DNA of 64,000 bases from Ancylostoma caninum (taxonomy: Eukaryota; Nematoda; Chromadorea; Rhabditida; Ancylostomatidae): contig JBAJFG010000567.1 in NCBI GenBank assembly GCA_037903475.1, positions 16,001 through 80,000 of the forward strand, written 5' to 3'. The first letter of the stretch is position 1. Each line of letters opens with the position of its first letter. A model generated the notes under the pieces. The model worked only from the letters and a program-made list of their open reading frames with translations, was not told the DNA's origin and did not search any database. The position numbers were made by a program, and so were the translations under genes. Of this stretch, positions 1 through 10,479 are shown one piece after another.

Positions 1-515
1 AAATTTATTTTTTGAGTCAGAATTTTATAGGCATTGAATCAAAATTTTTTGGCAATAGAGTATGGTAGAATGTTCTAGAAGCTTCCACTAGAAGAGTATA
101 TAAGCGCTTGCGTTTCACTTGCATCCAATGTTGGGAAGGGGAGGTCAAAGGGGCCTTCCCGCCAAACGTCGCGCAGCGTGTTGACGCGCGGGAAATCTAA
201 GTATTTGAGAGGGTGCCTGGCGGAAGAGACCAGGGGATTTCCCAGTGAGAGTTTATCCTCTCTCGGTTGCTGCCCTCGCCTTGAGCGAGTCTTCTTCTCG
301 TCTTCTTTGCTACTGCTCTCGCCCGCCGACGACTTCGCCTCGACCGGCCTCCTCTCAAGATTTTGTGATTCATTATTATTGCGTGTTTTCGTGTAGTATT
401 GTGTTCTAATAAATTTTATTGAATCGCTTGTGTGCCGTACTTACCGTTCACTCGTGTGACCGAGTATTTTATCTTGATCTCGTTTTGAACCTGGGTCATA
501 ACTACCCACACCAAC
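1..515 (+). mobile_element. Probable solo LTR or LTR-derived promoter cassette
   Basis: Three landmarks are seen. Alternating GAA/TTC pentamers at 68-85 form a heat shock element. A TATA box (TATATAAG) lies at 97-104 and a polyadenylation signal (AATAAA) at 408-413. Promoter, short leader and poly(A) signal inside about 350 bp, with no sustained ORF, is the layout of an LTR (U3-R-U5). Mariner sequence follows directly from about 540. The left boundary is outside the window or not identifiable, and I could not find a target duplication, so the LTR identity is inference. A genuine heat-shock promoter with a non-coding leader is the alternative. Confidence 0.4.
68..104 (+). promoter_or_regulatory. 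Heat shock element followed by TATA box
   Basis: GAA-tg-TTC-ta-GAA-gc-TTC at 68-85 gives four consecutive inverted HSF1-type pentamers with exact spacing. TATATAAG follows 11 bases later at 97-104. The order and spacing are those of a minimal heat-inducible RNA polymerase II promoter. A start site near 125-135 would be expected. No conserved heat shock gene follows, which favours a transposon promoter. Confidence 0.65.
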
Positions 516-539
516 AATTACTTCGACGAACAAAAGCCA

Positions 540-955
540 AATTCGTTCCATCGTGTACTATGAATTTCTGCAGGTTGTTCTACTTCATGACAACGCCCGA
601 CCCCACGTGGGAAAGCTTACTCGCCAGAAAATTGCCGAACTAGGATGGGAAGTCCTTCCACACTCCGCGTATTCTGCAGATCTGGCTCCATCGGACTATC
701 ACTTGTTTCGAGCCTTGAAGCTGCATCTACGAGAGAAGAAGTTTGATAATCAGTCTCAACTAGAAACGAGATTTCAAGCTTCTTCGACTCGCAGCTGCCG
801 CAGTTCTGAGCTTCTGGAATTACAGTCTAGTGAAGCGTTGGACATACGTCCTCGATCATGATGATGATTACGTTGTTGATTGATATGGTTGTAATAGAGT
901 TAACATTGTTTGGAAATTGTGTGAAGTTTGGTGCAACACTTTCGGACCAACCTAA
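540..955 (+). mobile_element. Mariner transposon, 3' half
   Basis: The reading frame at 553-830 carries the second mariner catalytic aspartate in HDNARPH and the third in ADLAPSDYHLF, followed by RALKLHLREKKF, as in DD34D mariner transposases. The element ends at 955 with an inverted-repeat end (CACTTTCGGACCAACCTAA) next to TA. A stretch between YYEFLQ and VVLLHDNARPH is missing and the frame fails after about residue 75, so this is dead. The 5' half is replaced by the LTR-like segment. The same family is present at 55871-56771. Confidence 0.8.
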
Positions 956-2880
956 TACTACTGAGTCTCCTCTATCTTATCTTAGCAGAGTTTCGACGAA
1001 GCTCTTCTGTATCCTTAGAAATCCTGTATGTGAAATCCAAAAAATCTTCAATTTTCGAGATGAATTTTTTTATTTCGTATTTTGACCAACAAACAAATTC
1101 ATATATATTTGCTACTCTTTCCCCTAAATCCATGTGTAGGCGGACTTCTTCTCTGCTCTTCTGCATCCTCAGAAATCGTGTGTAGAACATCACACCTCGT
1201 GAAAAATCAGAAATTTTTATTTATACAAAAACGGCAAAAAAAAAACAAGGGCAGCCCCCCCCCCCCCCCGGTCGACGCTCACGATTGGTAGGCAACCTTC
1301 ACTTTTAGAGCTCCGATTTTCACATTCAACCTTCACTTATGAAGACCCATGCTCACCACTATTCCACGTATGGCTAATAATGACTGCTTCCCAAAAATAT
1401 AGCTCTGAAAAGAGCGTGCTCACCCGACTGAGCACGCGGTCCCACGCGTCACATTATGCGTGTGAACCGGTAAGGCACACTGTCGCGAATGTGTTATAAA
1501 TTATAATAATAACCAACAAAAATTATCCAAAAAATGACAGTATAAATAAACAATTGAAAATAAACTAACACAAAATTTCTATTTGTCTTGTAAAGTAGTT
1601 TCAAAAAATTTGCGACCTATTTTAGGGGGGAGGAGAACTAAATAAATCTTACCACTTCTTAGATGGTGTAAGACGTAGATCAGGAGAAACGATAGATGGC
1701 ATCCCCAGGGCTTCAATAGCTGCTTTATTGAAATTAAATACTCTGAAATTCCGGTTATAAGGTAGCTGAGATCAGGAATTAAGAGAAAACGCATAGCAAA
1801 GGCATGACCAACTATAGGAATCCTCGATATCTTATCCGGTCTATCTATTAAGATTTAAGAACAAATTTAATTCGATTGAAACTTGATGGAACATGGATTG
1901 GTAATGTGCATTCAATATACAGGATGGTCCAAACCAACTACAGAAATCCTCGATGTCTTATCCGGTCTACCTCTCTTAGGTCACTCTTACCTTTCCTTTC
2001 TTTTGAGTTTTTGATAATTATTAAACAAGCATGCTTCAACCGTGGCCGCAAGCCTTTTTTCATCTCAGCTGACGACAACCCTAAATTTTCTGCAGTTTAG
2101 GCTTGAGTGAGTTGAGGCTAGATCTTCTTTCGTAATTCCCATCACAATGCACCTCAAAATTCCGGTGCTATCCAAGAATTTTCTTGGCCTTTCCTGAGGG
2201 CTTCTTTGCATGAGTTTCCCCAACATTCCGAGATTGACTGCTACTCATGCAGGCCTCATCCTTTAATGCTTCTTCGTAGAGCCAGTCTCGATGTATCTTT
2301 CGACATCTCGGTAAATTCTGAAGTTATATTGAAATTTTTTGTGGTCTGTTCAGTTTTCGTTTCGTGCATGGACCCTATACGAAAACTAAACATAAAAGTA
2401 GGTTTCCTCCTGCACTCATCAGTAAGGTGAAGGAAACCTACTGTATTGTGTTTATTAAGTAATTTTCAATATGTGCACATATTTTTGGAATAAACTTAAA
2501 ATTTTAGGTTTTAAAACTTACATCTGGTTCGACTGATATAAACATCCAACCACATGTAAGCAATGTGCACAAAAAATGAGTAGTGCCAGGTGGAATATAA
2601 TCAACAAGAAGATGTTGATTATATGGCACTGGGCTTATTGGATTAGAATTGTTTATTTGTAATAGATCATGACTAAACTGATGTACTGAAAGGCTGGAAT
2701 GGATGGATGTATTCACTGATTAGAGATTTGATTTGTTATGGTATTTTGAGTCCTGAATCAGCATCTTTTTAGCAATCTTTGGCCAATTATATTGTAACCG
2801 AGCCAGAGCGCCGCTTCGCGGCGCTCTGACTCAGACCCGTGTGCCACGTTACCTCCGGGCTAGGTAAACTCTAGATTAAA
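956..2880. other. Non-coding stretch with repeat fragments
   Basis: No supported gene. A C-run at about 1258-1270 followed by CGGTCGAC resembles the C-run/CGGTCGAC block near 11950, so these are two copies of a dispersed repeat. Bases 1500-1630 resemble the inside of the MITE at 16784-17050 (AT-rich block ending in a G-run). A perfect GC-rich hairpin (CAGAGCGCCGC, loop, mirrored arm) lies at about 2803-2828. Confidence 0.5.
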
Positions 2881-2889
2881 AAGAACCCC

Positions 2890-3245
2890 GAGCCAGAGCG
2901 GCTAGCTCCTCCCTGGACTTTTTCATAGGGTCGCGAAAAAGGGTAAGCCAGATTTTCGAGTGATCATGTTCGAGTTCAAACTCAGCCATTCTGCAGCGGA
3001 AGCAGCCCGTAATATAGCGCTTGCTTTTGGCATGGACTCTCCTTCCGAAAGGACAGTGAGGTGCTGGCTCGCAAAATTCTCTTCCGGCGATTTTGATCTC
3101 CAAGATAAACCCGGTCGTGGTCGAAGGATGTCGCTGGACGATCAAGCACTGAGAGCAGCAGTGGAAACGAAACCCGATACTACTATTCGTACGTTGGCGG
3201 CAGGCCTGGGGGTTCACTATGCTACAGCATTTTTATTATTTTAAA
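2890..3245 (+). pseudogene. Mariner transposase, N-terminal remnant
   Basis: The frame from 2960 reads MIMFEFKLSHSAAEAARNI, then ERTVRCWLAKFSSGDFDLQDKPGRGRR and a second helix-turn-helix block ending in GVHYATAF. This is the bipartite DNA-binding region typical of mariner transposases, about 95 residues. The frame stops at 3242 and no catalytic domain follows. No terminal repeats were recognised beside it. The gene is inactive. It lies just downstream, in - strand terms, of the THAP exons. Confidence 0.8.
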
Positions 3246-3547
3246 CGAGGATGGATCGACGCCTTCCACTCTAGTTGTCACAGTATTCATTTTTACTCAC
3301 TTTTATAATATAATACAGTAACTAATTGCTTTTGTTGCAGTATCGTTCCAATGTGTGAGCAACGAGCACTTCTGATGACAGCAGTTGGGAGAAATGTGAA
3401 AATTTAATTGTGTTAGTCTGTTAGTTTACGCATTTAGCCTATCTGTAGCATCTCTGATCAAAAGGCGAAACCGATTGAGCAATGTTGGGTGGTTGTGAAC
3501 AAAAAAGGTAGATCAAGCTCCTGAACAACCTATCACTGAATGCTCAC

Positions 3548-4063
3548 CTGAAACATTCTTCCGAAAAATGGTCAGTGCAAATGTTACCAGTGCTAAGCAC
3601 AACTGATCCATCGCGAAGTCGGAGCATGTCCTAAAGAAATCTTTGCCGACAAGAAAAAAAGTAACAATAAGCCAACGAGCAAAGAACAAACCGAGTACTT
3701 GAAGCCGAGCATATTTCCCCACAGTCGCCGCCTATCTAGGTCATCAGGAAAGTTCAAGAACATCTCACGATCAGCAATAGTTCGGTGACAAACCACACAA
3801 ATAGAGCTTTGACCACGGTCGTAAACCTTGAATGTTGAGGAATCATTAACAGGAGGAGTGAACAATAACAATATTTACCGAAGTGGATGATCCATCTGAT
3901 GTCTCACACGCAAAAATGCTTAGTTTACCACCAGGAGTCTTGCAAACGCGTAGCATTTCGCCAACCACACTTGACTTCGTAGCACGAGACATAGAATCCA
4001 TATTAATATCTGGTGGAATGCTGCTATATATGACTGTAGCATCTGTTGAGGACGTCGATCCCT
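3548..4063 (-). CDS. THAP-type zinc finger protein, partial, spliced
   Basis: Three - strand segments join in phase: 4063-3879, 3826-3692 and 3630-3548, with GT donors and AG acceptors. The first encodes a Ser/Thr-rich stretch. The second begins VYDRGQSSICVVCHRT and contains FLNFPDDLDRRRLW. The third ends NICTDHFSEECF. Together they give C-x2-C, 49 residues, C-x2-H with the FP and Trp positions, which fits the C2CH THAP DNA-binding domain. THAP proteins bind DNA in nuclear regulation or derive from P-element-type transposases. The 5' end and the downstream exons are not resolved. A - strand segment at 4666-4439 could be an upstream exon: a donor after 4495 would be phase-compatible with 4063. 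The downstream side runs into a mariner remnant, so the gene may be broken. Confidence 0.6.
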
Positions 4064-4438
4064 CTAAAAATGACGCATTACATAAAATCGCGAAGAGGAC
4101 ATCAAGGTAAGAAAATTTAAAGGAAAACTACAACTGCTAGCCTCCGTATTACAATTATCACTTAAATAAGTGAGATAATGAGCAGCTAAGATGATTCCTA
4201 CTATGAGAAAAACCACTTCACCTATGAGCAAATTTTAGATTGCGAATTCTGAAATAACAACAAGGCTATCGAACCGTTCTTTGGTGTTGGGAGATGGAGC
4301 GCGAGGAGGAGGGAGTGTGGTTGCCCTTTAGTTGTGACTGTCAACAGTGCGATGTCGATTCAGTGGAATTCACTAGACTCCAACACTATGCGAGAAAATA
4401 AGAATCTGTGCCTCATTTACACTGTCTCATCCGTGTTT

Positions 4439-4690
4439 TCATGTTGATGATATCACATCTTGATGTTCCTGCCACACAGATTCCAACAGAGTACCGAATC
4501 GCTCCCAGGCCGTCTGCAGAATTGCCGCAAGTGAGTGCGGTGCTTCTGTCTTTAGAATGTTACGGAGATTGTAAAACGTGAACGCGCCGTTCAACGCCCC
4601 TTGTTCAAGAACGTTCGCTGCGGCAATGATGTCGCGCGATGGTGCCATGCAAATGCGTGGAGTCAAAATCGTAACGATAATGGGTCAATA
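4439..4690 (-). CDS. Unrecognised coding-like segment
   Basis: The - strand frame reads ILTPRICMAPSRDIIAAANV and continues about 60 residues to DVISST, then stop at 4439-4441. Composition looks protein-like (VLEQGALNGAFTFYNL, ILQTAWERFGTLLESV), and it lies upstream of the THAP exons on the same strand. I recognise no family. It could be a 5' exon of that gene or a transposon fragment. The other strand is also open here, so coding status is uncertain. Confidence 0.3.
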
Positions 4691-4699
4691 CCCATCGAA

Positions 4700-5636
4700 C
4701 ACTCCAACGCAGACCAGCACGTCACGTGCTGAAGCCAACTCTGTCGGCAGCTCTAGCTGTGGAGGTTGCCGCCACAGATGCGTCGGGACAACAAACCCTG
4801 GCCTATCCCATCGATAAAATCAACAGTGATGCACGGCCTGCCACGTCAGTTCGTTTCAGCAGACTGGTGCAGACCTCTGAACTCGTTCCAAAAAAAAAAA
4901 ACGAGTTTAGATGCTATTTTGGGGCTACAAGTGGAATAGCGGAGAGATGTCCACCTGAAAAGTGAAGATTGTCGCAAAGGCTGCCTCAGATAGAGTTCGA
5001 CTGGGAGGGCGGAGAACGGAGAATGAAGAACGGTTTAACAATTAAAATTCAACTAATAATTATACTATGTATTTATCCAGACAATTATTACAGGACAATG
5101 TTTTTACTTTTATATTTCTATACGTATTTTTATACACCATTGTTTATTTTGCATTTATTATATTATTTTATTTTGTATTTATCATATTATATCCATTATT
5201 TGAATTAGTTCTAGAATTCTTTATAACATGGGTTGACAAGTTTACCCCTGAGAGGAATAGACTTCTCGCTGAAGCACAGAAAAATCAAAAGTAGGGTTCG
5301 GTTGGAGGCTCGTCGCGAACAAAAGGATGATCATCGAATAAAATTACAGAAGAACAGAGGTCTCGCATGAAAATGACCCCTACAGGGTAATAACAGAACA
5401 AGTGTACAGTCAAGAGGATTGGACAGATACCCGCCGAAGTCACTGAACACGGAATTTCCGGTCACAGTGATCATGACCTACCACGGAACAACATCCCCAT
5501 ATTTCCGCCTTCCCAAAATTGGTCAAATTATAGATTTGGAAGTACTGTATGAGCAAAGGAGAAGCGACCGGTTTCAACAATAGCATATCCTTTGAAATGT
5601 TCATCATTGTATGCGTTAACAAATTTACTGACTGTA
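4700..5636. other. No gene seen
   Basis: The stretch includes a very AT-rich tract at 5040-5215. Open frames across it encode only hydrophobic low-complexity peptide of the kind produced by AT bias. No supported function. Confidence 0.4.
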
Positions 5637-5798
5637 CAGGGTGTTTTTCCGGGAGTAAAATCGGTGCAATTGCGGACCCAGTACAAAGTACGTGCGAATT
5701 GCTGGAACCTCCGCTTTCACGTGGTCTTTCGACTGAGAATTTGATCTATTAGAATGGATCAGATCGCGCGCGATGTTTACTCCCGGAAAAACACACTG
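5637..5798. mobile_element. TA-flanked MITE, 162 bp
   Basis: The left end CAGGGTGTTTTTCCGGGAGT is matched by an inverted right end with one mismatch over about 23 bp. TA dinucleotides flank both sides (5635-5636 and 5799-5800). Size, TA duplication and short inverted repeats indicate a non-autonomous Tc1/mariner-type element. It has no coding capacity. Confidence 0.8.
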
Positions 5799-5823
5799 TA
5801 GCAGCCACCGCTCTGATCTTCAT

Positions 5824-6345
5824 TGACGATACATTTGGCGAGGTTTGTTTGGCAACCTCGCAGACGAGCTTGCCAACTACCTAGGCAAACGAAGCCCGTC
5901 AAATGTATTGCCAAACAAGAAGTCCCGTAAAATTTATCGCCATGCAAACCCCGGCAAATGTATCGCCACGCAAACCAGGTCAAATGTATCACCACACGAA
6001 CCTTGCCAATTGTATCGTCAAACAAAATGTTAACAGCCGCGAAAAAAATTCGATATTTCCAGGAATCGTGCCATGATACCAATCTTCGGAGTCCGCTGCC
6101 TTACCAGCTGAGCCATCCGGGACCACACCGTCAGTGGCTAAACCTCCGACTAGGAATGAAATGAATGCCTAATCAAAACACCCGTAAAATGTATCGCCAT
6201 ACAAACCTTGTCATTTGTATCGCCAAGCGAACCTCGTCAAATGTATTGCCAACAGATTCTCTTGCCTTTTGTATCGCCAAACACTCGTAAAGTGTATCAT
6301 CAACAGATTCTCTTGCCAAATGTATCGCCAATGAAGATTAGAGCG
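5824..6345. repeat. Irregular TGTATCGCCA tandem repeat
   Basis: Repeats of about 20-25 bp built around TGTATCGCCA and AAACC(T)CGTCAAA occur many times on both sides of a tRNA-like block. Units vary in length and some are inverted at the left edge (CGATACATTTGGCGAGG at 5825). Open frames here are products of the repetition. Confidence 0.65.
6057..6130 (-). pseudogene. tRNA-like sequence or tRNA-derived SINE head
   Basis: On the - strand a perfect A-box (TGGCTCAGCTG) is followed by an anticodon-loop-like CTCCGAA and a B-box-like GGCACGATTCC (9 of 11 matches). The anticodon and acceptor stems do not pair properly, so a functional tRNA is unlikely. A decayed tRNA (nominal anticodon CCG) or a SINE promoter fits better. 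Confidence 0.4.
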
Positions 6346-6419
6346 AAAACGACAGCACCACAGATCATTCAACCAACTAAAAACAGTTGGACCTTCCCGA
6401 AACTTTTTTGATTCCAAAC

Positions 6420-8085
6420 CATACGATCAAAAACCTGCATTAGTGCGAATCGGACCAAGTAGGTGCGTATACACTATTAGGTGCGTATACACTATGTCGC
6501 CTAACTGAACATTAATCCAATTGTACTTGCAGTAGTCTATAGCAAAACCGTAAACCGTCACCAGATCCGAAGAAAAGGCAAGAAAGGAGGAGAAAAGACG
6601 AAAAAAAAATGCAAACCTGTGGAGGCGCACGTTGGTTCTCCAATATTTGTAAAGGTAGGAAGCACCACATCGTCTCCCGTGGTCATATTCAAGAAGAACT
6701 CTCACTGCCAGTCAGAAAAGGAGCTGTAAAGTTGGAATGAAGCCGTACCTACTTAGCAAATGCTACTACAAAAGTCTTGCAACCGGTTGGCCGGTCAATG
6801 ACGTAGTGAATTATTGGAAACGTGCCATCCGCCGAAGACAGGAAATCTTTTCGGGACCCACAAAAATCAAATGTTCGAAAATTGCAAAGTACTAGTCTTA
6901 TTCTTGCTTAAAAAGTCTTAGTATCACTGGAACTGATCGGGAACGGTCAGTTAATTGGCAAACTATGCCAGAAATCGATCAATTTCTTTCCATCAACTGT
7001 TCTGCGAAAATACCGCGCCCTAGGGCAACGGTCCTTTAATAAGATTTTTCGAGATCCCTTCCACTGGTGCCGTCTTGCGTGCAATTTATTCTGTTTCATC
7101 TGTCTAGTTTGAGGCTTTATCCGTAGGAAATAAGTAGTCATTTCATCTAAGTTTGCACACGCCCCCCTCTCTCAAGCAAAAAATGCGGGAGGTCCGTCAG
7201 TGTCAACCATTAGTGATCCATGCAGATTCTTTGTTGTAATCTTCCGAATCTTTGTTATTCCGCGTTCTTTCCGTCCTATACTGTCCAGACCGCACTGTGA
7301 CCATGTAACCTTTTATCACATTTTGCAGTTGTTCCTGCTGTTTGCCCTTCTTTTCTCTTTTTCGTTGTTTTGCGTCGAACAACATTCGTAATTGCGCTAC
7401 GTTACATTATCTTATTTTCTGATAGGAAATTTGCAGTCAACAGTTAATATGAATGCTGTCAATATTAAAGAACAAGCAAAGAAAGGGTACCTAGCCCCTG
7501 AAAAGTTCGATCTTTTTCCACTGAAACTTTGCATAGAGGTTATTTGATGTGCTTAACACAAAAATCGTATCCATTTTACATTGCATCCTCGTTTATCTAG
7601 GGTTCTGGCAGTTTCTCCAATGACACACACTGACCCCATCAGAATCAGCTCCGCGAACATGTCGTGGTACCGGAGTTCTACTGTCCATTCTGTCCAAAAA
7701 CTTCGCTCGAACCAAATCTTCTCGTTTTCCGTTCGCTTCACCTCTCAATTTCTTAGTGCCAAGAAGACGTCTTCACGGCACTATTTCACAAATGAAGCAA
7801 CATAAGCTTCAGGAAAGTTTCCTTTGCTATGCACACTCTTGTAGCATGAGCCGTGCCGATTTTTTCAATGTTCACCCTCCTTTGTGTATAATCTGTTTCA
7901 CTGAAGACGCCATAGAAAAGAACACAGGAATGTGCGCGGAAATTAGAGAGAGTGAAGGGAAGAATAGGCATTCTGCACGAATACTCAGCCATCGTCCCGT
8001 TTCAAACAGACTAGTTATATCCAGCACTAGACGACATACCCGGCTTCGCTCGGATGTTTTACTACCCCGGCTTTCTCACACTGAT
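6420..8085. other. Non-coding stretch
   Basis: No convincing gene on either strand. At about 7505-7590 there is a diverged copy of the dispersed repeat described at 8090-8290 (GAAACTTTGCATAGAGG and AAAATCGTATCCATTT). Confidence 0.45.
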
Positions 8086-8089
8086 GAGG

Positions 8090-8290
8090 ACAATTATGGG
8101 CACTATTCCACATTAGGGGCCCCAAAATTTTCAAAAAAAAATTTTTTTCGCTGAAACTTTGTATATGAGGGTTATTTCGGGTGCTGAGCACGAATATCGT
8201 ATCCATTCAGTACCGTAACCCCATTTTTGTGCGGTTACGGTAAGGTTACCCAGATACGGTACCTCACGGAATTCGCTCAAACTTTGCACA
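8090..8290 (+). repeat. Dispersed repeat family A, + copy
   Basis: Runs from GGGCACTATTCCACATTAGG to ACGGAATTCGCTCAAACTTT. The reverse complement recurs at 12815-13000 with clear similarity over about 190 bp, and diverged copies are at 18060-18445 and 30366-30500. No coding capacity. The pair at 8.1 and 12.9 kb could be long inverted termini of one 4.9-kb element or two independent insertions. Confidence 0.75.
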
Positions 8291-8299
8291 GAGAGGTTC

Positions 8300-10426
8300 C
8301 TATTCCACTGATGGGGTTGGCTAACCACAGCGATGGTGGACGTTGGCACTGCGTCGTACATTTACTGGGTTTCAGGACTGTACTAGGAATTACTAACTAG
8401 TTTGCAAGTTTTTAAAGCAAAAGCTTGCAAAACACTGTTTGAGCTTGTTTGCAAGTTGTTTTGAGAAATCCCTGTCTGCAACTTGCTCCAGGAGTTCTGA
8501 GTGGTTACGCTATCCTCCACAAGTCCTACTTTGAGCAGTTTTGTAGAGCTGAAAGATTGTCAGTGAAGAACGGGCCAAGAGCATGTTCATACGGTCGACA
8601 ACCTGTCGGCAAGGAAGGGAAAGAGGAAGTTGTCAAGCTTTTGGGCGAACAAGTTGTCGGCAGGGAAGTGCAAAACCAAGTTGTCGACAAGCTTTTGGAA
8701 AAACGAGTTTCAGATGCGATCAGAAACTTGCTCGCCAAATGCTTGTTGACAAGTTGTTTCTGGGATTCTGACAGCCCATCCGAAACGATGGTGTAGATGA
8801 GGCCGGTAGGAAATTTAGAGACAGCATGGGTGCGGCGCGGCCGATTTGCCGGAATACTCCGAAATGGCCAGCTGTTTGGAATAAAACTAATGAAGAAACT
8901 CACTGAAAGGTAGTGGTAGGAAAAGTGGTAAATTGGTAGAAAAGAACGCAATCTTTTTTTTAACACTACCAAATACAATGATAATAGATGATCGAATCAT
9001 CGTGTTCGGCCAGTTCGGCTGTGGTGCCTTTAGATTTGCCAACGTTCTCATCCCCTCCTCCTCCCCCCCCCCCTCCCAAAGTTTCGGATGGGCAATACGT
9101 TCCACGTACGTCCACATATATTCCGTGAGCTCTCTAACATGACATGTAGCTAGAGGGCTTATCTTAACTACTTGAAGAGAGCCTCAATCACGATTGCTCC
9201 TTTCCGCCAAATGGAGTGCCGCTTCCCTTACGCGGCGAGGGTGGGTGCTGTAGATGTCCAGTGTTTGCACGCCCAAGCCACATAGATGGTGCAGCGCTCC
9301 AGGCCGTAGAGAGGTGTAGTCGTGATTGACGCTCCCTGCAGAACGTAGACGACTTGTCAAAAGCATTTTTGCGCCCTCCACGTAAGAATAAGTAATGGTC
9401 ACTGATTTCTGCAAAAAAAGGAAAACTTCCACTCAATTAATGGTCGTTGAAAGCAATGAAATTTTGCGAAACAAATGCAAAGAAGTATTGGGTGGCTAAA
9501 TACAAAGAATATTTCCGCAACGTTTATATTCGGTTTCAATCGCGACGATAGTTGAGTAACCGTTGAGCAACCGTATGGAAAACCTTTTCTCTCCTTCCTC
9601 TCTAGTTGCTGCATACATTCCTATGTTCTTTTTCTCTCTGTTTTCTCTCTGCCGTATTCCCAACTACCGTACCGGTGAAACGCACCAAACCGTCTCCCCA
9701 AATCACTTCTAGCAATCACATGATTGAACGACGTGCTAAGGGCAAGCGGAAATAGTGGTGGACCCTGTTATGTAAACTGGAAATAAGGATCATCATCAGT
9801 GACAGCAATCGGCAGGGCTTATATGTACTACAGCAACAGTCCTTTCAGTCATAGTTCTGCAAAACCACGCCGCTAATTCGAATAGGTGAGCAATATGTAA
9901 GGTTTAAAAAAAAAACAAAGCAAAATGATCAGGACCGATTATAAATGTACAGGTGACTCCAATTGTCAAAAAAAGGTCGTGTTGGATCACCCGTGAATGG
10001 TTTCTTTTGTGACAGCCGTGAGGCATCTAATAACGAGATTCCGTTACTTTGACACAAACTACACTTTTTGCAGTACGAATCTCTTTATCCTTATCACAGT
10101 ACAAAACTAGAGCCATAGCTGGCAGAAATCACATCGAAAGACAAATTTACAAAGCAAAACTACACTGAGCTGATTCCTATTTTAAGGTATCAGACACAGC
10201 CTCCATTTTGGATAGGGAGAACCTGTTAACCCGTTTCCACTTGGATCATTCCCGATCGCTCCTCTTAACCCATGGGAGCACTCTTCGTTCTTTACCGACG
10301 AATCTGCGGCGAAGATCTCTAACCTCTTGTCCGAGGGGGGGGGGGCAACCTAATCCGCTATCCGCGGCTTGGTATTACGTGCAGAACTTGGTGCTATTCC
10401 AGCGACCCTGCTACCACCATAGCCTA

Positions 10427-10428
<2 letters not shown>
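8300..10428. other. Non-coding stretch with weak repeats
   Basis: No recognised gene. At 8600-8710 a 50-odd-bp motif with GTCGGCA(A/G)GGAAG and CAAGCTTTTGG is imperfectly doubled, which keeps frames open on both strands. Bases 9541-9690 are a copy of a dispersed family (GCGACGATAGTTGAGTA to GGTGAAACGCACC) that recurs inverted at 21110-21243 and again at 62508-62640. Confidence 0.45.

Positions 10429-10475
<47 letters not shown>
10429..10475 (+). repeat. (CT)n microsatellite
   Basis: About 23 uninterrupted CT units. The open frame ending in Ser-Leu repeats is an artefact of this tract. Confidence 0.95.
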
Positions 10476-10476
<1 letters not shown>

Positions 10477-10479
10477 ATC

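Noticed and set aside
3883..4110. + strand frame of 75 residues over the THAP locus
   Set aside because: The - strand reading joins in phase to the THAP exons, so the + frame is most likely its shadow.
5067..5294. Small hydrophobic membrane protein
   Set aside because: Lies in a very AT-rich tract where hydrophobic frames arise by chance; two overlapping frames look equally membrane-like.
8449..8978. Overlapping 115- and 150-residue frames on both strands
   Set aside because: Explained by an imperfect internal duplication; no family resemblance or splice context.
10208..10477. Open frame ending in repeated Ser-Leu
   Set aside because: Produced by the CT microsatellite; no coding signal upstream.
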